Assembly: GCA_018873225.1 (NCBI GenBank)
Contig: JAEILZ010000006.1
Location: 2,232,001 to 2,296,000, forward strand
Origin: [Phialemoniopsis] sp. UDSM-2020
Taxonomy: Eukaryota; Ascomycota; Sordariomycetes; Thyridiales; Thyridiaceae
Reading direction: 5' to 3'
DNA: 64,000 nucleotides
Each line of letters opens with the position of its first letter. Position 1 is the stretch's first letter. A model generated the notes under the pieces. It had not been told where the DNA came from. It was given only the letters and a program-made list of their open reading frames with translations, and did no database searches. The position numbers were made by a program, and so were the translations under genes. Below are positions 1-11,340 of this stretch, one piece after another.

Positions 1-1013
1 TGGAAGAAGTGGGTTTGAAGCCAGGTTGGAGGTCGGTGAGCATTGAGCATTGAGCATTTACTAGCGGCAGCAACAGCCCGGGCCAGCGATGATGTGCGAT
101 GCGGCAAGTGCTGCTCGTGGCGTGGGGACCAGGCTTCGACAAACTAACTAACTCTTCTAGGCTCAAAACCTCTCAATTCTGGTTGGCCTGTGCGGGGCGG
201 GACGATTCAGCGACCACCTATTCAGCCGTCCAGGTTTCTCACTGGCTGGCCATCCTTTGTATGTACGTATGAGGACTCATTCGCGCACGGGCCAGATACA
301 AGCAGACAACCCCACACTCCTGCCATGCCCAACGAACCCCCACACAATGGACATAGATGAATGAATGGAACATTGAAAGAAAGCAAAGAAACAAGAAGAT
401 CATAGGTGTAGCTACAGTGGTACATGTCTGAAGGGGGTCAAAGTCAGGCCCGGCATATTCTCGTCCTTGAGGCAGGTAGAAAAACACGGCTTTCAACCTG
501 ATACTTGATTTATTACTTTAGTACCAAACACTGGTATTTTTTTAGAGTGAAAAGGCCATCCAGTGTTGCAAAAAAGACTTTGTCATTAACATTCAATCGC
601 TCACTACATGAACTCTATGTGGGGGAAAGAGGCCTGTCCTCCTAGCATTGTCGGCAGTCCAACAACAGAGCGGCAGGCTCGACAAGAATCGAAAGCAACA
701 AAAAGTCCAAATCGCCATGCTGTTGTCATATACTTCCCAAAACGCCTGCCTTGTTGCTGAGCTCGCGTCTTGTCTTTCCTTCTTCTCTCTCCCTCTCAAG
801 GAAAAAGCTGTTATTACACACTAATTGTGCTCGACCCGATTTCATGTCCCTATCGTGGCAGGAAATGGCGCAAGAAAGAACAAGTAAAAAGAATATCAAA
901 CATGTCAAGTCAGGTGGTCTGCTGATGCCCGCTGTGGTATGCATTTTGGTCACTGCTCTCCGCCCCAGCTTTTCTCATGACACCTCCGTTCATCAACGTC
1001 TTGCATCGACAAC
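1..1013. other. Left-edge noncoding region, 3' flank of kin1
   Basis: No credible coding exon is visible on either strand. The only short ORFs lack conserved motifs. The stretch next to position 1013 is expected to hold the kin1 3' UTR. A small tandem repeat lies at 37-57. Confidence 0.6.
37..57. repeat. Three tandem copies of TGAGCAT
   Basis: Three exact head-to-tail copies of the 7-mer TGAGCAT (37-43, 44-50, 51-57) in noncoding sequence. No function is evident. Confidence 0.85.
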
Positions 1014-4000
1014 CTAGAGCCTCAATTCCTTGAGAATCTGGTCCGCCATGTTCTTGTACTGCCAAGTGTTGCCACTGTGTCGCTTGAACTGAATGCCGTG
1101 AAGCGAAATCACAGGCACTTTGACGATGAATATCTCAAAGTCGAGCACCATGTTGCCGCCCATGTCGTTTCTCACATGAGTGCTCGTCTCGCCAGCCGCC
1201 ATCCGCCGTGACGACTCTCCATTGTCCATCCCCTGGACGCTATCCTCGGAAATGTCAGAGTTGGAGTATTCCGCCGCCCGGTTGCCAGGCGTTCGGGGTG
1301 TGGTGGGACCCCGTTCGAGATTGTCCCGCACGTCATCGCGGTCCTTATCGCTCCCGCGCAGGCCACCAAAGCTGAAGCGCCGCTTGTGCCCAGGTGTCGC
1401 CATAGGGCTTTGAGGCGGCTCAGCAACCTTCTTGAGGTCGATACTGGGTGAGTGGCAGCATGTGAATCCGCCCTTGATCTCGGTGTAATCCACGCCGAGA
1501 AGTTTCAGTACTCTTCGAATATCTGCACGGATCTCTCGTACCGGCTTGGTCGATGTTGTCGAGACACTGAATAGTCCCTTGAGATAGACCGGCTTGTCCA
1601 AGTCAAAGTCGGCCAGTCGCTCATTGGACACGCCGCTCGTCTCTCCCAACTCTGCGTCGGTCTCTTCGGGGACGTTGGCCTCCCGCCCTCGCTCTTCCTC
1701 CCTTCGGAGTCGCCTGGCCTGAATGCTCTCCCTGCGAGCATGGCCCAGAGGCTTTGCTCTCATCGACACCGAACGGCTGCTCAAAGTCCGTGCCTGCTCG
1801 CCGTGGGGCTTCTCGTTGACGGTAGAATGGTCCGATCCACTTGTTGGGGGAGGGTCCTTCGCAATAGCAGTGCCGGAGCCGCCCATCCGCCGCCTTGAAA
1901 ACTCGGCCGAGTTCACGCTGGTCGAGCGGCCAAGACCCTTCTTGTAACCAGACGTGTTTGCGCCCGCTGACAATGGCGGGCTCAGCAGCTCGCTGTGCTG
2001 TGGCTGACTGCTTCCCGACCGGAGACGAGACGTCGACGTATCATCGCGGTCTCGACGACTGCGCCTGATGCTGAAGCTCTTGCGCGGAACTGAAGGTTGC
2101 TCCACGGGTGAGTGCACCTGCACCACAGGTGGGTGAGATCTGTCCTTGTCCAGGCGCTCGGGCTCCTTGGGTCGCCGCCGAGTACTGAATCGCCTGAGAA
2201 TACCGACGGCAGTGCTTTCCTTCTTGGCGGGTTCCGCATGTTGCTCTTGAGGGTGAGTTGGCGACATGGGCGAGCTATTACCCCCATCAGGCGCATCGTC
2301 TTCACCGTGAGTGCGTGCGCGGGGTCGCGTCCTACCTCCTGTAGCCTTCTCGCCAGGCATCTCGTATGCCGATGCGTTGGTGTGTGCTGCTTGAGGCGGC
2401 GAGATCTCTGGCAAGGATTCCTTCTCTTTCGGCGTAGCACCGCCAGGGTGCAGGTCTGCAGTATCGCGTTGCTGCTTCTCTCGCACGAGGTAGTAGATGG
2501 AGATGAGAGGGCTGAAAGCGTTGAGCGGATCCGCACCGAGCTGCAGTCCCTCCGTGCTGGGCGTAGTCAACGCGTCCCTGCTGCTTGTCGAGTTACGTCG
2601 TTTGTAGAAATCAAAACCAAAGCCACGCTTCTTCTCCATATCCTTCGTCGGCTGTGGCAAGTCCCTCTCCTTCTGGAGAAGACGGATGGCCCGCTGATAA
2701 TCTTCCGACTCGATAACTCTAGTAAGCTGAGCCTTGATGACCTCTGGGGGTCCAAAGTTGAAGCCGGTCATAGCTGTGATGACTTCCTGGTCAAGGGGCA
2801 GGGTGAGGGGTTCGCGCGAAGGGAGGTAGTTATCGGGCATGCCGCTATAGCCCTTGATCATCCACGGATGGGACATCACCTCGGACATCGTAGCTCGCTG
2901 TTTGGGATCGGTGACCAGCATTCGAGAAAGCAAGTGCTTGCACTCTGTGATGATGTTAGATGCTACTTCGGGCAAATGTAAGATGCTGGGAGACAACAAA
3001 CCTGACGAAAGCCAGTTAGGATAGTCTACCAAGCCTTTCTTGATCTTGGCGTGCAAAGCCGGCATGCTTTGGTCGTCGAAGGGAACTTTGCCGCATACAA
3101 GAACATAAAGAACGATTCCAAAACTCCACACATCTACTTCGGGCCCAGTGTAAGCTCTAGCTTGGAGGAGCTCCGGGGCGGCGAAGTAAAGGCTTCCACA
3201 GAAGGTCTTGAGGTGTCCGCGAGGTGCGAACAGATTGCTGAGTCCAAAGTCGATGATCTTGATGTCCCCCGTCTTACTGATGAGGATGTTTTCAATCTTC
3301 AGGTCTCGATGGACGATGCTATTTCGGTGACAGTAGTCGAGAGCGCTGGCGATCTGACGACTAAACTTCCTAGCCTGCTTCTCCTTGAGCTTGCCGTGGG
3401 AGATGATGTAATCGAGCATCTGGCCGCCGTTTACATACTCGAAGAGCATATACCAGTGGTAGTTTGTCCGTACGACATCGCGCAATCCACAAATGTGCGG
3501 GTGGTTGAGTAGTGTGACTATGGCGGCTTCCCTCGCGGTGCGGATTTCCTTCGACTGGTCGGCTCGCTCCTTATCTGCACGGGAGTGATGGCCGTCATCC
3601 GTTGAACCTCGCGGAATGATTTTGCATGCAACCTAGAGACAGTCGTTAGATCCCGCCAGCCATGGAAGATTGCGACCGGAAATGTAGCGATGGGTGGGAT
3701 GCATACCTGTTCAGCGCTATCCTCCTTTTTGGCCAGCTTCACCTTGCCCATGCTACCAGCACCAATCGTCTTGCCCAAAATCCACTTGCCCGACTGGGTA
3801 GGAATAGTGGTCCGTGACCTAGACGGCTTGGAACTTGATGCCTTCCCGTCGGCATGGGAGGCCGGAGCGGCGCTGGCGTTGTTCGACACAGCAGGAGTCA
3901 TCTCCGGAGGAGGTTGGGCCGACTGCCCGTTGCGTTGGCTGGGGCGTCGTTGAGGGCGGGAGGAGGAATCGCCTCGACTCGGCGGAGGGCGGTCTCTACT

Positions 4001-4264
4001 GGAATTTCGTTGCGAGTACTGGGCTACATTGGTAGTCTCAAAGTCGCGGTGAGGAAGGACGTCTTGTACAGGGCGGCCAGAGGTGGAGCTGGTATGGTGA
4101 TGATGGTGGTGGTTCTGCGACGCGGCGCGCGCTGGGGCTCCGGATGCAGAAGATGTTTGTGGTCTGGATCTGGTTGATTGGGATCGGGAAACGGAGCTGT
4201 AGCCCTGGCCGCGTTGAGGCGATGGTTGGGGAGCCTCGGCGCCCGAAGATACAGCGGTGGTCAT
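1014..4264 (-). CDS. kin1: Serine/threonine protein kinase KIN1 (MARK/PAR-1 family)
   Basis: Exons, in transcript order, are 4264-3707, 3632-3002 and 2944-1014, giving 1039 aa. The kinase domain begins near residue 160 with a Gly-rich loop (GAGSMGKV), then VACK (Lys about 190), HRDLKIEN (Asp about 296) and DFGLSN (Asp about 314), followed by a substrate-loop APE. The C-terminus ends in a KA1-like domain (near FKRHSGNTWQYKNMADQ), as in KIN1/KIN2 and MARK kinases, where it binds acidic phospholipids. The N-terminus is low complexity, with a six-histidine run. KIN1 kinases act at the plasma membrane in polarity, exocytosis and septation. The second intron (2945-3001, 57 nt) is in frame without stops; it has GT...AG ends and a CTAAC branch site, and removing it restores the family sequence WLSSECKHLL. 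The first intron is 3633-3706. The 5' flank exceeds 2 kb, typical for a regulated fungal signalling gene. Confidence 0.95.
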
Positions 4265-4340
4265 TGCGAGGGATCAGGAGGGGTGTGAAATAAGCTGTCG
4301 AGCCAGGGAAATTTGCGGGATAATCAATTCTGGGGGCTCG

Positions 4341-4364
4341 CTGGCTCTGGCTCTGGCTCTGGCT
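4341..4364. repeat. CTGGCT microsatellite, 4 copies
   Basis: Four exact copies of CTGGCT about 80 bp upstream of the kin1 start, probably within its 5' UTR. Confidence 0.85.
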
Positions 4365-6150
4365 CGAGCGCAGTGCTCACCCTCTGGCATAAGCTCCGTC
4401 CAACTCTGTAGCTGCAGAAGCCGAGCGTCTGTGGGTGAAACTTGGCAGCACAGGATGTGAAGGTGAAACTCGAAAGGCAAGGCAGAGAGGTGTGAACGGG
4501 TGTGCCCTCTTGTCTGGTTTGGCGTGGCTTTTGGGCTGGTTTGGAGAGTCAAGATTGGGGGAGGCGGGAAGGCCCAGGTGGTTTGGGTTAGCGTGTTGGC
4601 CACTTGGTGCAGGTGGTTATGGGTACCACTGGCAATTGCTGCTGCTAATATTGGGGGTGGCGGTCTGGGTCTTCACTTAAGAAAGTGGTCCCGCTCCAGT
4701 ACCAGCACCACCTACGCAACCCTCAGTCGTCACCGTACCAGTAGTGCCCCGCCGAACACGCAGCAATCTTGGATGTAGGTACGCAACAAGTTGCGAATAG
4801 CTGCGGTACCCGTGATGAGATGGAGGCAATAGTAGAGCCTCACTTTCTTACTCTCTCCTGTAGGCGAGTGCTGTTTGTTAATATGTTGCAAACAGCCCGA
4901 ACACCAGGTATAGCCAGGCAATCCTTGACACAAGTAGTGAGTATCGCTACCTTGTCTGGATCGTATCGTATCGATAGCGCCCGATGGGGAGAGTTCCTTC
5001 ACGATGGAACTCCTTAATATGCGACGGATGGAAATTGCCAAATATCAGGAATTTTCTGTAAGCGAGAAGCGCAAGACAAAGCGCGCAGGGGGAGAGAAAA
5101 GCAGGGGAAGGACAGGTGATTGAAAAGATGCAGAGCAGTAGAAAATTGCTGTACTGTCCTGTCACATCGGCAGGCCAGTGGTTGTGTAACTTTGATGATG
5201 GGAAAAAAGAGTGGGAGCCAGCGACGTCAAAGGGTGCATGCACACATGCAAATCAATGGGGAATTGAGAATGGCAGAGTTGGGGAGCTACCGAGCATGAG
5301 GTCATGCTGTGACAGGGGGAGCCTTAGGTTGGTGTAGGACTTTTGGTAGCAGGTTCAATATCCCGGGTTCTACAGATACGCCCGCAGAATTTCTGCTCAT
5401 TGCTTGCTAGTTTATGTTCTTGTTGCTTTTGTCTTCTCATCCCCCCTTCTGCACTCTTAATTACGTGGCCATCTCTACCCCATTCTCCTGTGCTTCTCTT
5501 GTGTCCAACTTTTTCTGCTCACTTCGTACGCATACCTACACAGCACAACACTCCTTTTCTTTCCTTGGCTCCGTAATTGCGGGCGGGTCGTGGCACTGGC
5601 CTAGTTGGGTTTCAATGGTGCAGCCGTTCCGTGAAAGTGGGCTCGTTGAACGACGGTGCCTGACGGTCGAGTGGACTACCAGTCATAGGTGGGTGCTCCG
5701 CTCGTTTCTGCCTCTCGCCAACCCAGGTAGCCTACGAAGTATTAGCTCCCGACCTCGTCTTGCCGTGTGCTGGCTCGTGAACCGGGGTTGGATGATGGTT
5801 GCTCGTATTGCGAGCGATCATTGGTCTTCCACCCATCACGACCCCGGTGCTGCCACGGAGCAATGCTCCTAACAACATCTGACAGACCAGAGATTCTTGA
5901 CCAAGAATAAGCCAGACTGCCTGCAGGAGTCCTACGGTGTGTGTTACCTTGAATATCAGCTCGTTGTGCAACCCACATTCGTTATGTAGTTCCTTCTTCT
6001 CTTTATTTTGCAGGCAAGTAATTTCAATTGTGGCGCTACTGGGATATCTAGATCTCTCTGTGGCTTTTGAATGAGACCACTCTTCACTGCAATCCCTCTC
6101 CTATCAAATCACAGCATATGGCTCGAGATCGTACCTCGAGTGAAGCTACC

Positions 6151-6160
6151 TACCTAGGTA
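6151..6160. promoter_or_regulatory. TACCTAGGTA palindrome
   Basis: A perfect 10-bp palindrome in noncoding DNA, also found exactly at 28731-28740 and 51569-51578. Its recurrence in intergenic regions suggests a regulatory word, but no factor can be assigned. Confidence 0.4.
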
Positions 6161-6317
6161 CCTAGCACTTGAGGACTGTGCTTGGTTCTCCCTAATAAGC
6201 TTTGACAACCTTCTCTGCTGAGCTACAGTGGAGCTAGCTCTACTTCGTACAGTGTTTGGCCTCCCTTCGCGCCTCACCCTATGCGGTTGGTGTCAATCGG
6301 GACTGATCTGCGTGGGT

Positions 6318-6330
6318 CTTATCGGATAAG
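6318..6330. promoter_or_regulatory. Inverted GATA pair CTTATCGGATAAG
   Basis: Two GATAAG elements in perfect inverted orientation separated by one base, 210 bp upstream of the G-patch gene start. Fungal GATA factors (AreA/NIT2, SreA) bind GATA cores. The arrangement resembles the SreA-type ATCWGATAA site, apart from the spacer base. Function is inferred. Confidence 0.45.
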
Positions 6331-6540
6331 CAAAAACATGTAGCACTATCAATGATTGAGGCACCTAAACTTCGTAGGCCAGACTGCTGATGGACTTGCA
6401 TCAATTGAACCAAGCTGGCTAGACGAATTCATGAACCTCTTTCTATCCGAGCCCTCAAGCACTATTTCCTCTCCGTATTAAAGACGCGGTAATTACGATC
6501 AGTGAACTCCATGCATGAGTCACGATAGCCAGGGTTTCTC

Positions 6541-8791
6541 ATGTCCGGCAAGCGGTCCCGCGCAACATACGAAGCCGATCTCCAGGCGCAACAGTCGCCA
6601 TTTGTACTGTTCGGCACCCCTCTGCCGCCGCTGGACCCAGACGTGAGAGATGACGGGTCCTACGTACCGGTATGGAAGCAGGAGGTGAGGGATGAGAGAG
6701 GGCGCAGGCGGCTTCATGGCGCATTCACAGGAGGATGGAGTGCAGGGTAAGTCGGTCGACAGTAGGACAAAAACACCAAAGGCTCTCTCGCTAACGCACT
6801 TGCCAAGGTATTTCAATACAGTGGGGTCCAAAGAGGGATGGACTCCCTCTACTTTTGTTTCCTCTCGGTCGAATAGACAAAAGGATGGTCCCAAGCCAAC
6901 CCCGCAACGGCCAGAAGATTTCATGGACGATGAGGACCTGGCCGACGCGGAGGAGGCCAGAAAGATCCAGACGTCACAGGAATTCGCCGGCCTCGGCCTT
7001 ACAGAGGATGATTCAGGGCGTGCGACGGGCCTCGCTGGGCTATTTCGGGTGCAAGGCGATACCATGGGCACAAAGTTGTTGAAGAGGATGGGCTGGCGGG
7101 AAGGGCAGGGTATAGGGCCCAAAGTGCGCCGCGCTGCTGAGCTGGGAATGAAAGCTGCCGACCAGAACGTCAAAACATATCTCTTCGCCCCGGAGAACGT
7201 ATCGATGGTCAGTTTTGCGCGGAAGACTGACAGAAAAGGACTTGGGTTTTCCGGCCATCCGAGGCTGTCTCCCATTGATGCGCTATCTAAGGAGGACCGT
7301 GCTGGCCAGTCTGACGATGAAGAAGAAGAGAGTATGGCCATGCCTTCTACCCGAGCTCTGGGCTTTATAGGCAAGAGTGGCAAAAAGGACAAGAAAAACC
7401 GAGGAGGCATCGGCATTGGTATCCTAAACGACACGGGCTCTGACGACGAGGATCCCTACGAAATAGGACCCCGAATCTCGTATAATCGCGTCATTGGTGG
7501 GACGAAAAAGAAGAAGAAGAAAGACAACAACAGCGGCCCTACGAATCCGTCACTGAAGTCGAAACCTTTGTTTCTTCCCAAATCATCTTTGGCGCGAGTA
7601 GCACAGGGTGTTCGAAAATGCCACGATGGGCGGCTTCCCCTGGACGGATTCATATGGGGAAAAGAAAACGAGTCGTTAGCATCAGAGGTGAACCTGGGGG
7701 GCAAATATCCACCTCCAGAAATTCCACCTGGTTGGAAACCCTCCAAGAGCGCGACCAAGGCTACGGCCGACAAGCCCTACACGTCAACCGCTGACGCCGC
7801 GAAGGCCTCAAAGTTAGACGCGAAAGCCAGAGCTGCGGCACTCGGTGAAACACAACTACCGGGGAAGTCCGTTTTTGATTTCATTTCGTCTGCAGCTCGG
7901 GACCGCTTAGTCAAAGCGACAGGCAGGACAGACTTGCCACAAGGCCTCGGCGAAGTACCTACAGGGTACGCCCTATCCGACGCGGATAAGCTACAGCAAG
8001 TCCTTTCCAATGTGCCCAAAGTGGACAAAGATACAGCCGTAGCCGCCATCAGTCGGGGCATAGGCGGTGGAGGTCCTTACGCGGATAATGAAGCGAAAGC
8101 ATCGAGGTACAGGGCGTATCTTGAGCATCAAGCCGGTCTAGGGACTTCACTGCCTCGAAAGCCAGCTAGCATGTCGAATGACGACTGGCTGCAGGAATTC
8201 CACGAATTCTACAACTGTGCAAGGATATTCAAGCCCATGACCGGTTTTATGGCTTCCCGCTTCACGACATCATCATCGACATCCAAATTCTCAAGTGGTT
8301 CGGACGGGAAGGATGAGGACAAAGACTTGATCAGCAAGCCGGCACCAAAACCTTCCGACCCGGCGGAGGAAGCGGCAAAGTTGGGGATGTATGGTCATAT
8401 GACGAGATCTGTTGCAGACTTCTTCCCCACGCGGCTTCTATGTAAGCGTTTTGGTGTCAGGCCCCCGGCCAATCTCCAGCCTGACGATGACATGGAATTC
8501 GCGGACTCGTCCAAGATGGCAACGACACATGCCGGGCCGCAAGAGCCCTACAAAGCAAGTCGTGAGGGACAGCCTCCCCTTGCTATCACAGCTGTGCCTA
8601 CGAATTCCTCCAATGGAGACGGAATTGGAACCGTCAAAAACATTGACTTACCGGCTGGAATCACCGTAACGGACAAGCGAAATGACATTGTGGATGCAAG
8701 CAGAAACGATGCATTGGAGGGCAAGCGCGCAGGAGAGGAAGTGTTCAAGGCTATCTTTGGCGATAGCAGTGACGATGAGGATAATGATTAG
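6541..8791 (+). CDS. G-patch domain protein, GPATCH1/TGH type
   Basis: Exons 6541-6746 and 6808-8791 give 729 aa; the 61-nt intron 6747-6807 has a GTAAGT donor and a CTAAC branch site. Splicing joins the conserved GAF(S/T)GG(F/W)SAG to YFNTVGSKEGWTPSTF, the signature of the GPATCH1 N-terminal domain. The G-patch follows at about residues 155-200 (KRMGWREGQGIG). GPATCH1 and its plant orthologue TOUGH associate with the spliceosome and small-RNA processing, with the G-patch activating a DEAH helicase. The acidic C-terminus ends in a Ser/Asp/Glu run. There is a basic KKKKKK stretch around residue 300 that could be a nuclear localisation signal. The start follows from homology at the N-terminus, where the FGTPLPPLDP motif sits near residue 25. 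Confidence 0.92.
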
Positions 8792-9608
8792 CTTTCGAGA
8801 TGCTAGGCCTGACATGGATAGATACCCTTTTAGAACCATCTTTGCAACGCTCACGTCTGTGAATCATTTGGTATTGCCAAGTTCAAGTTTTGCGTTTTTG
8901 ATGAGAAGCTCCAGGGTCAGGGTTAATGTTATCTTGCATGGGTGCAGGCATGCTAGTCGAGCAGGTCCCTGGAAGGCGTGCGCTGATTGGACAGATGGCC
9001 GGCGGTTAGACTGTTCGTTTCTCCACTCTCCACCCCTTTTTAGCGTTGTGACCGCCATGGGTCGCCCTGAGGAGCCAGCAAAACGCCCTGTCACAGCTGC
9101 ACGATGGGCGGAAACGTGCCCAATTAGCACCATGGGTACCCCCAAACGTTGCTGGAGTCGCCCATTAATCTGGGGGGAACTGATACTCGCCATCCAAACC
9201 TAGGAACTCATTTCCAGCTTCAACAACAACCCCAGCCAGCATCAAATCTCTCTATCCTGCGCTGGTACCCATCAGTCATTGTCAAAACGGATTAATCGCG
9301 CTCGATTTCCAAGTCACAGTCAGCCTCATGTTCCCGCTTCATTAATTCGCAAGCGATTAATTGCATTGTTATTGCCGACCCCTCCCCCCATCTCTGGGCT
9401 TTCAACACCTCTTTTGTCGGCTCCAGGATATTCCCACCTGTGCCATATGCGAGCAATCAATCAAATTTCCACCCACATCTGACCGTCTGCCAGCCAGGGT
9501 CTCATCATTGCCTATTCAACGGCACGCGAACCCTCACCCAGACAGCCCGGCGACAAAGGGCCATAGTCTCGCAAGCGATTTCGCAAGCTCATCGATCAGA
9601 CCGCCACA
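8792..9608. other. Intergenic region between the G-patch gene and whi2
   Basis: About 0.8 kb holding the G-patch gene 3' flank and the whi2 promoter/5' UTR, with pyrimidine-rich and AT-rich stretches. No gene supported. Confidence 0.6.
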
Positions 9609-11340
9609 TTGTCCGATTCGCAGGAAGCCGGAACAGGACAGTCTACGTCCGCCGGCCAGAGCAGAGCCGAAGCAGCAGGGCCCGCGCCGATAGATGAGCG
9701 GACCGCCATTCCTTTCACACAAGAAGTCAATCATTTCCTCAAGTCTGTGTCTGCGGTAGATCGACAGCGCAGCCCACCTCCTCAATACCCAGCCTCCGAG
9801 ACCTCGGAAGCCTCAACATCGTTTCGCCCCGGACCGCCGCCTTTTAGCTCGCTCTTTACCATCTCCCTCGAGTCGAATCCTGACCCGGCCGGAGTTCTCG
9901 AACCGTTCAAACCCCTCGCCTCTGACGCTTGTGCTTCTCCCGTCACCGCTGCTCCGGCCTATGCTGCGATAGGGTCGTCATCGTCCGAACCATCCTTATC
10001 TATCCAGGAAGAGACCAAGCGTGCCCTCCCGCGGGATCAGAAACCTGAAGGAGAAGGCTCAAGAAGCAAAGACGACGAGGCAGAACCACCACCAGCCTAC
10101 TCGGAGGGATCTAGTCCTCTCCACTCATTTACATACGTCATGGCGGCAGCAGGAGGAGCATCGAGTATTATTACTCAAGTTCAGCAAGGTGGCCCGCCCA
10201 TCAATGCTATCGGAGGTACGCGACAAGCAAGCTCAAGGGAAAAGTCTATCGGACCTTGGTTAACCTCTCTGTGTAGATGTCGGCGCAGACGAGACTATCA
10301 CTATGGACCTACGGTACGGATTATGCTATCTCAGTCTTCAAGACTCTTCAAGATGTCATACTAATTCGCCTTTCCCATCACAGGGGGACACGCTTCGTGC
10401 TTTCTAGAGACGAGCTCTTGACACTCCCCGAGTTTGTCTTGCTCTCCCTGTTCCCAAATGGGCTCTTCCCGGAGGGTCACATGGGTGGCTTCTCTGAAGG
10501 CGACGCTGTTCAAGTTGATGTTGGTGTTCCCTTTTTCTTTTGTTTCTCGAGAATTGGACAAGAACGACATGTCTTGATCAACGGGATTTGATGGAGTTTG
10601 TGATCAATAAGACTCGTGCATGACTGACAAAACGCGCCGCCTACGTAGTATGATCCTGCATCTCTTCAGTACATGCTAGACTTCTTCCGCTCCGTGGCAC
10701 AGTCTATACCGACCGAGTCCTCGCCTAGTGCATCTCAAGACGGCGATGCTGTTGATGCTCTTGGGGGCGCAAATCGCGAGGAGTCGAAGAGGGCAGGTAT
10801 CATTGTTCTTCGGGAAGACCTAGACTTCTACGCCATTCCGCCCAAAGCCGACATCAGTCCAGCCGAGATGATCGAGGTCAAGCGAGCGGCAGCCAAGGCA
10901 CTCTTGAAGCAGAATGGAATATTTTCTGGCTTGAAGCGCAGCGACGAGCCCGGAACAACGGAAGCTCATCTTATTGAGATGCTTACGGCTGGGTGAGTCG
11001 ACTCTCCCGAATTCAACTCTTCCTGGATCGTTCTGGCTGACTGTTCTCATGTAGTGGATTTAACCATGATGACTCTTGGGGCCACCGCGCTGGCGAGCCC
11101 AACAAAGCAGTCGTCTGCAGTTTGGCTCTAGCGCGGCTGCGATCCGATATCAGGGGCAATGACATGGGCAATAACGCTGTGGGTATGGCCCAGAAGCTCT
11201 TGCTCTTCTGGCGAAAACCTGCTCGTAGGTGCTGGTGGGAGGGTGTTGAGCTTGATGATGTTGAGGGCGTCGAGGGCAAGCTCAAGGTTTGGATCAGGCG
11301 GGTGTGGACGCTCGAGATGAGCGTCATCGGACTTCGCTAG
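9609..11340 (+). CDS. whi2: WHI2-like BTB/POZ stress-response regulator
   Basis: Five exons (9609-10215, 10277-10313, 10384-10519, 10649-10992, 11055-11340) give 469 aa with every junction in phase. The N-terminal 200 residues are low complexity, rich in Ser/Pro. Spliced exons 2-4 create the BTB/T1-like domain, about residues 205-290, including RGTRFVLSRDELLTLPEF and the QVD-YDPASLQYMLDFF junction. This combination is characteristic of fungal WHI2, a KCTD-related protein that works with the PSR phosphatases in general stress response and restrains TORC1 under amino-acid limitation. Intron 3 (10520-10648) uses the less common donor GTTGGT but has a clear CTGAC branch site. The C-terminal part (FWRKPARRCWWEG) is also family-like. 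Confidence 0.85.

Larger units (their letters stand above)
4265..6540. other. Intergenic region between divergent kin1 and the G-patch gene
   Basis: This 2.3 kb region carries the 5' flanks of both neighbours. It contains a CTGGCT tandem repeat near the kin1 start, a CT-rich tract around 5400-5560 (typical of fungal promoters or 5' UTRs), a TACCTAGGTA palindrome at 6151-6160 and an inverted GATA pair at 6318-6330. I find no supported gene; ORFs at 5343-5872 are compositionally promoter-like. Confidence 0.6.

Noticed and set aside
2112..2981. 289-aa plus-strand ORF opposite kin1
   Set aside because: Overlaps the kin1 coding exon and intron with no recognisable domain.
5350..5375. Possible tRNA B-box-like GGTTCAATATCCCGG
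   Set aside because: Spacing does not fit GGTTCRANYCC and no matching A box or acceptor stem was seen.
5343..5872. Overlapping plus-strand ORFs with hydrophobic, Cys-rich starts
   Set aside because: They arise from a CT-rich promoter tract (Leu/Ser/Phe/Cys codons); two frames look equally good and no homology is apparent.
6520..7434. 304-aa minus-strand ORF opposite the G-patch gene
   Set aside because: Covers a conserved GPATCH1 region and its intron; no motif of its own.
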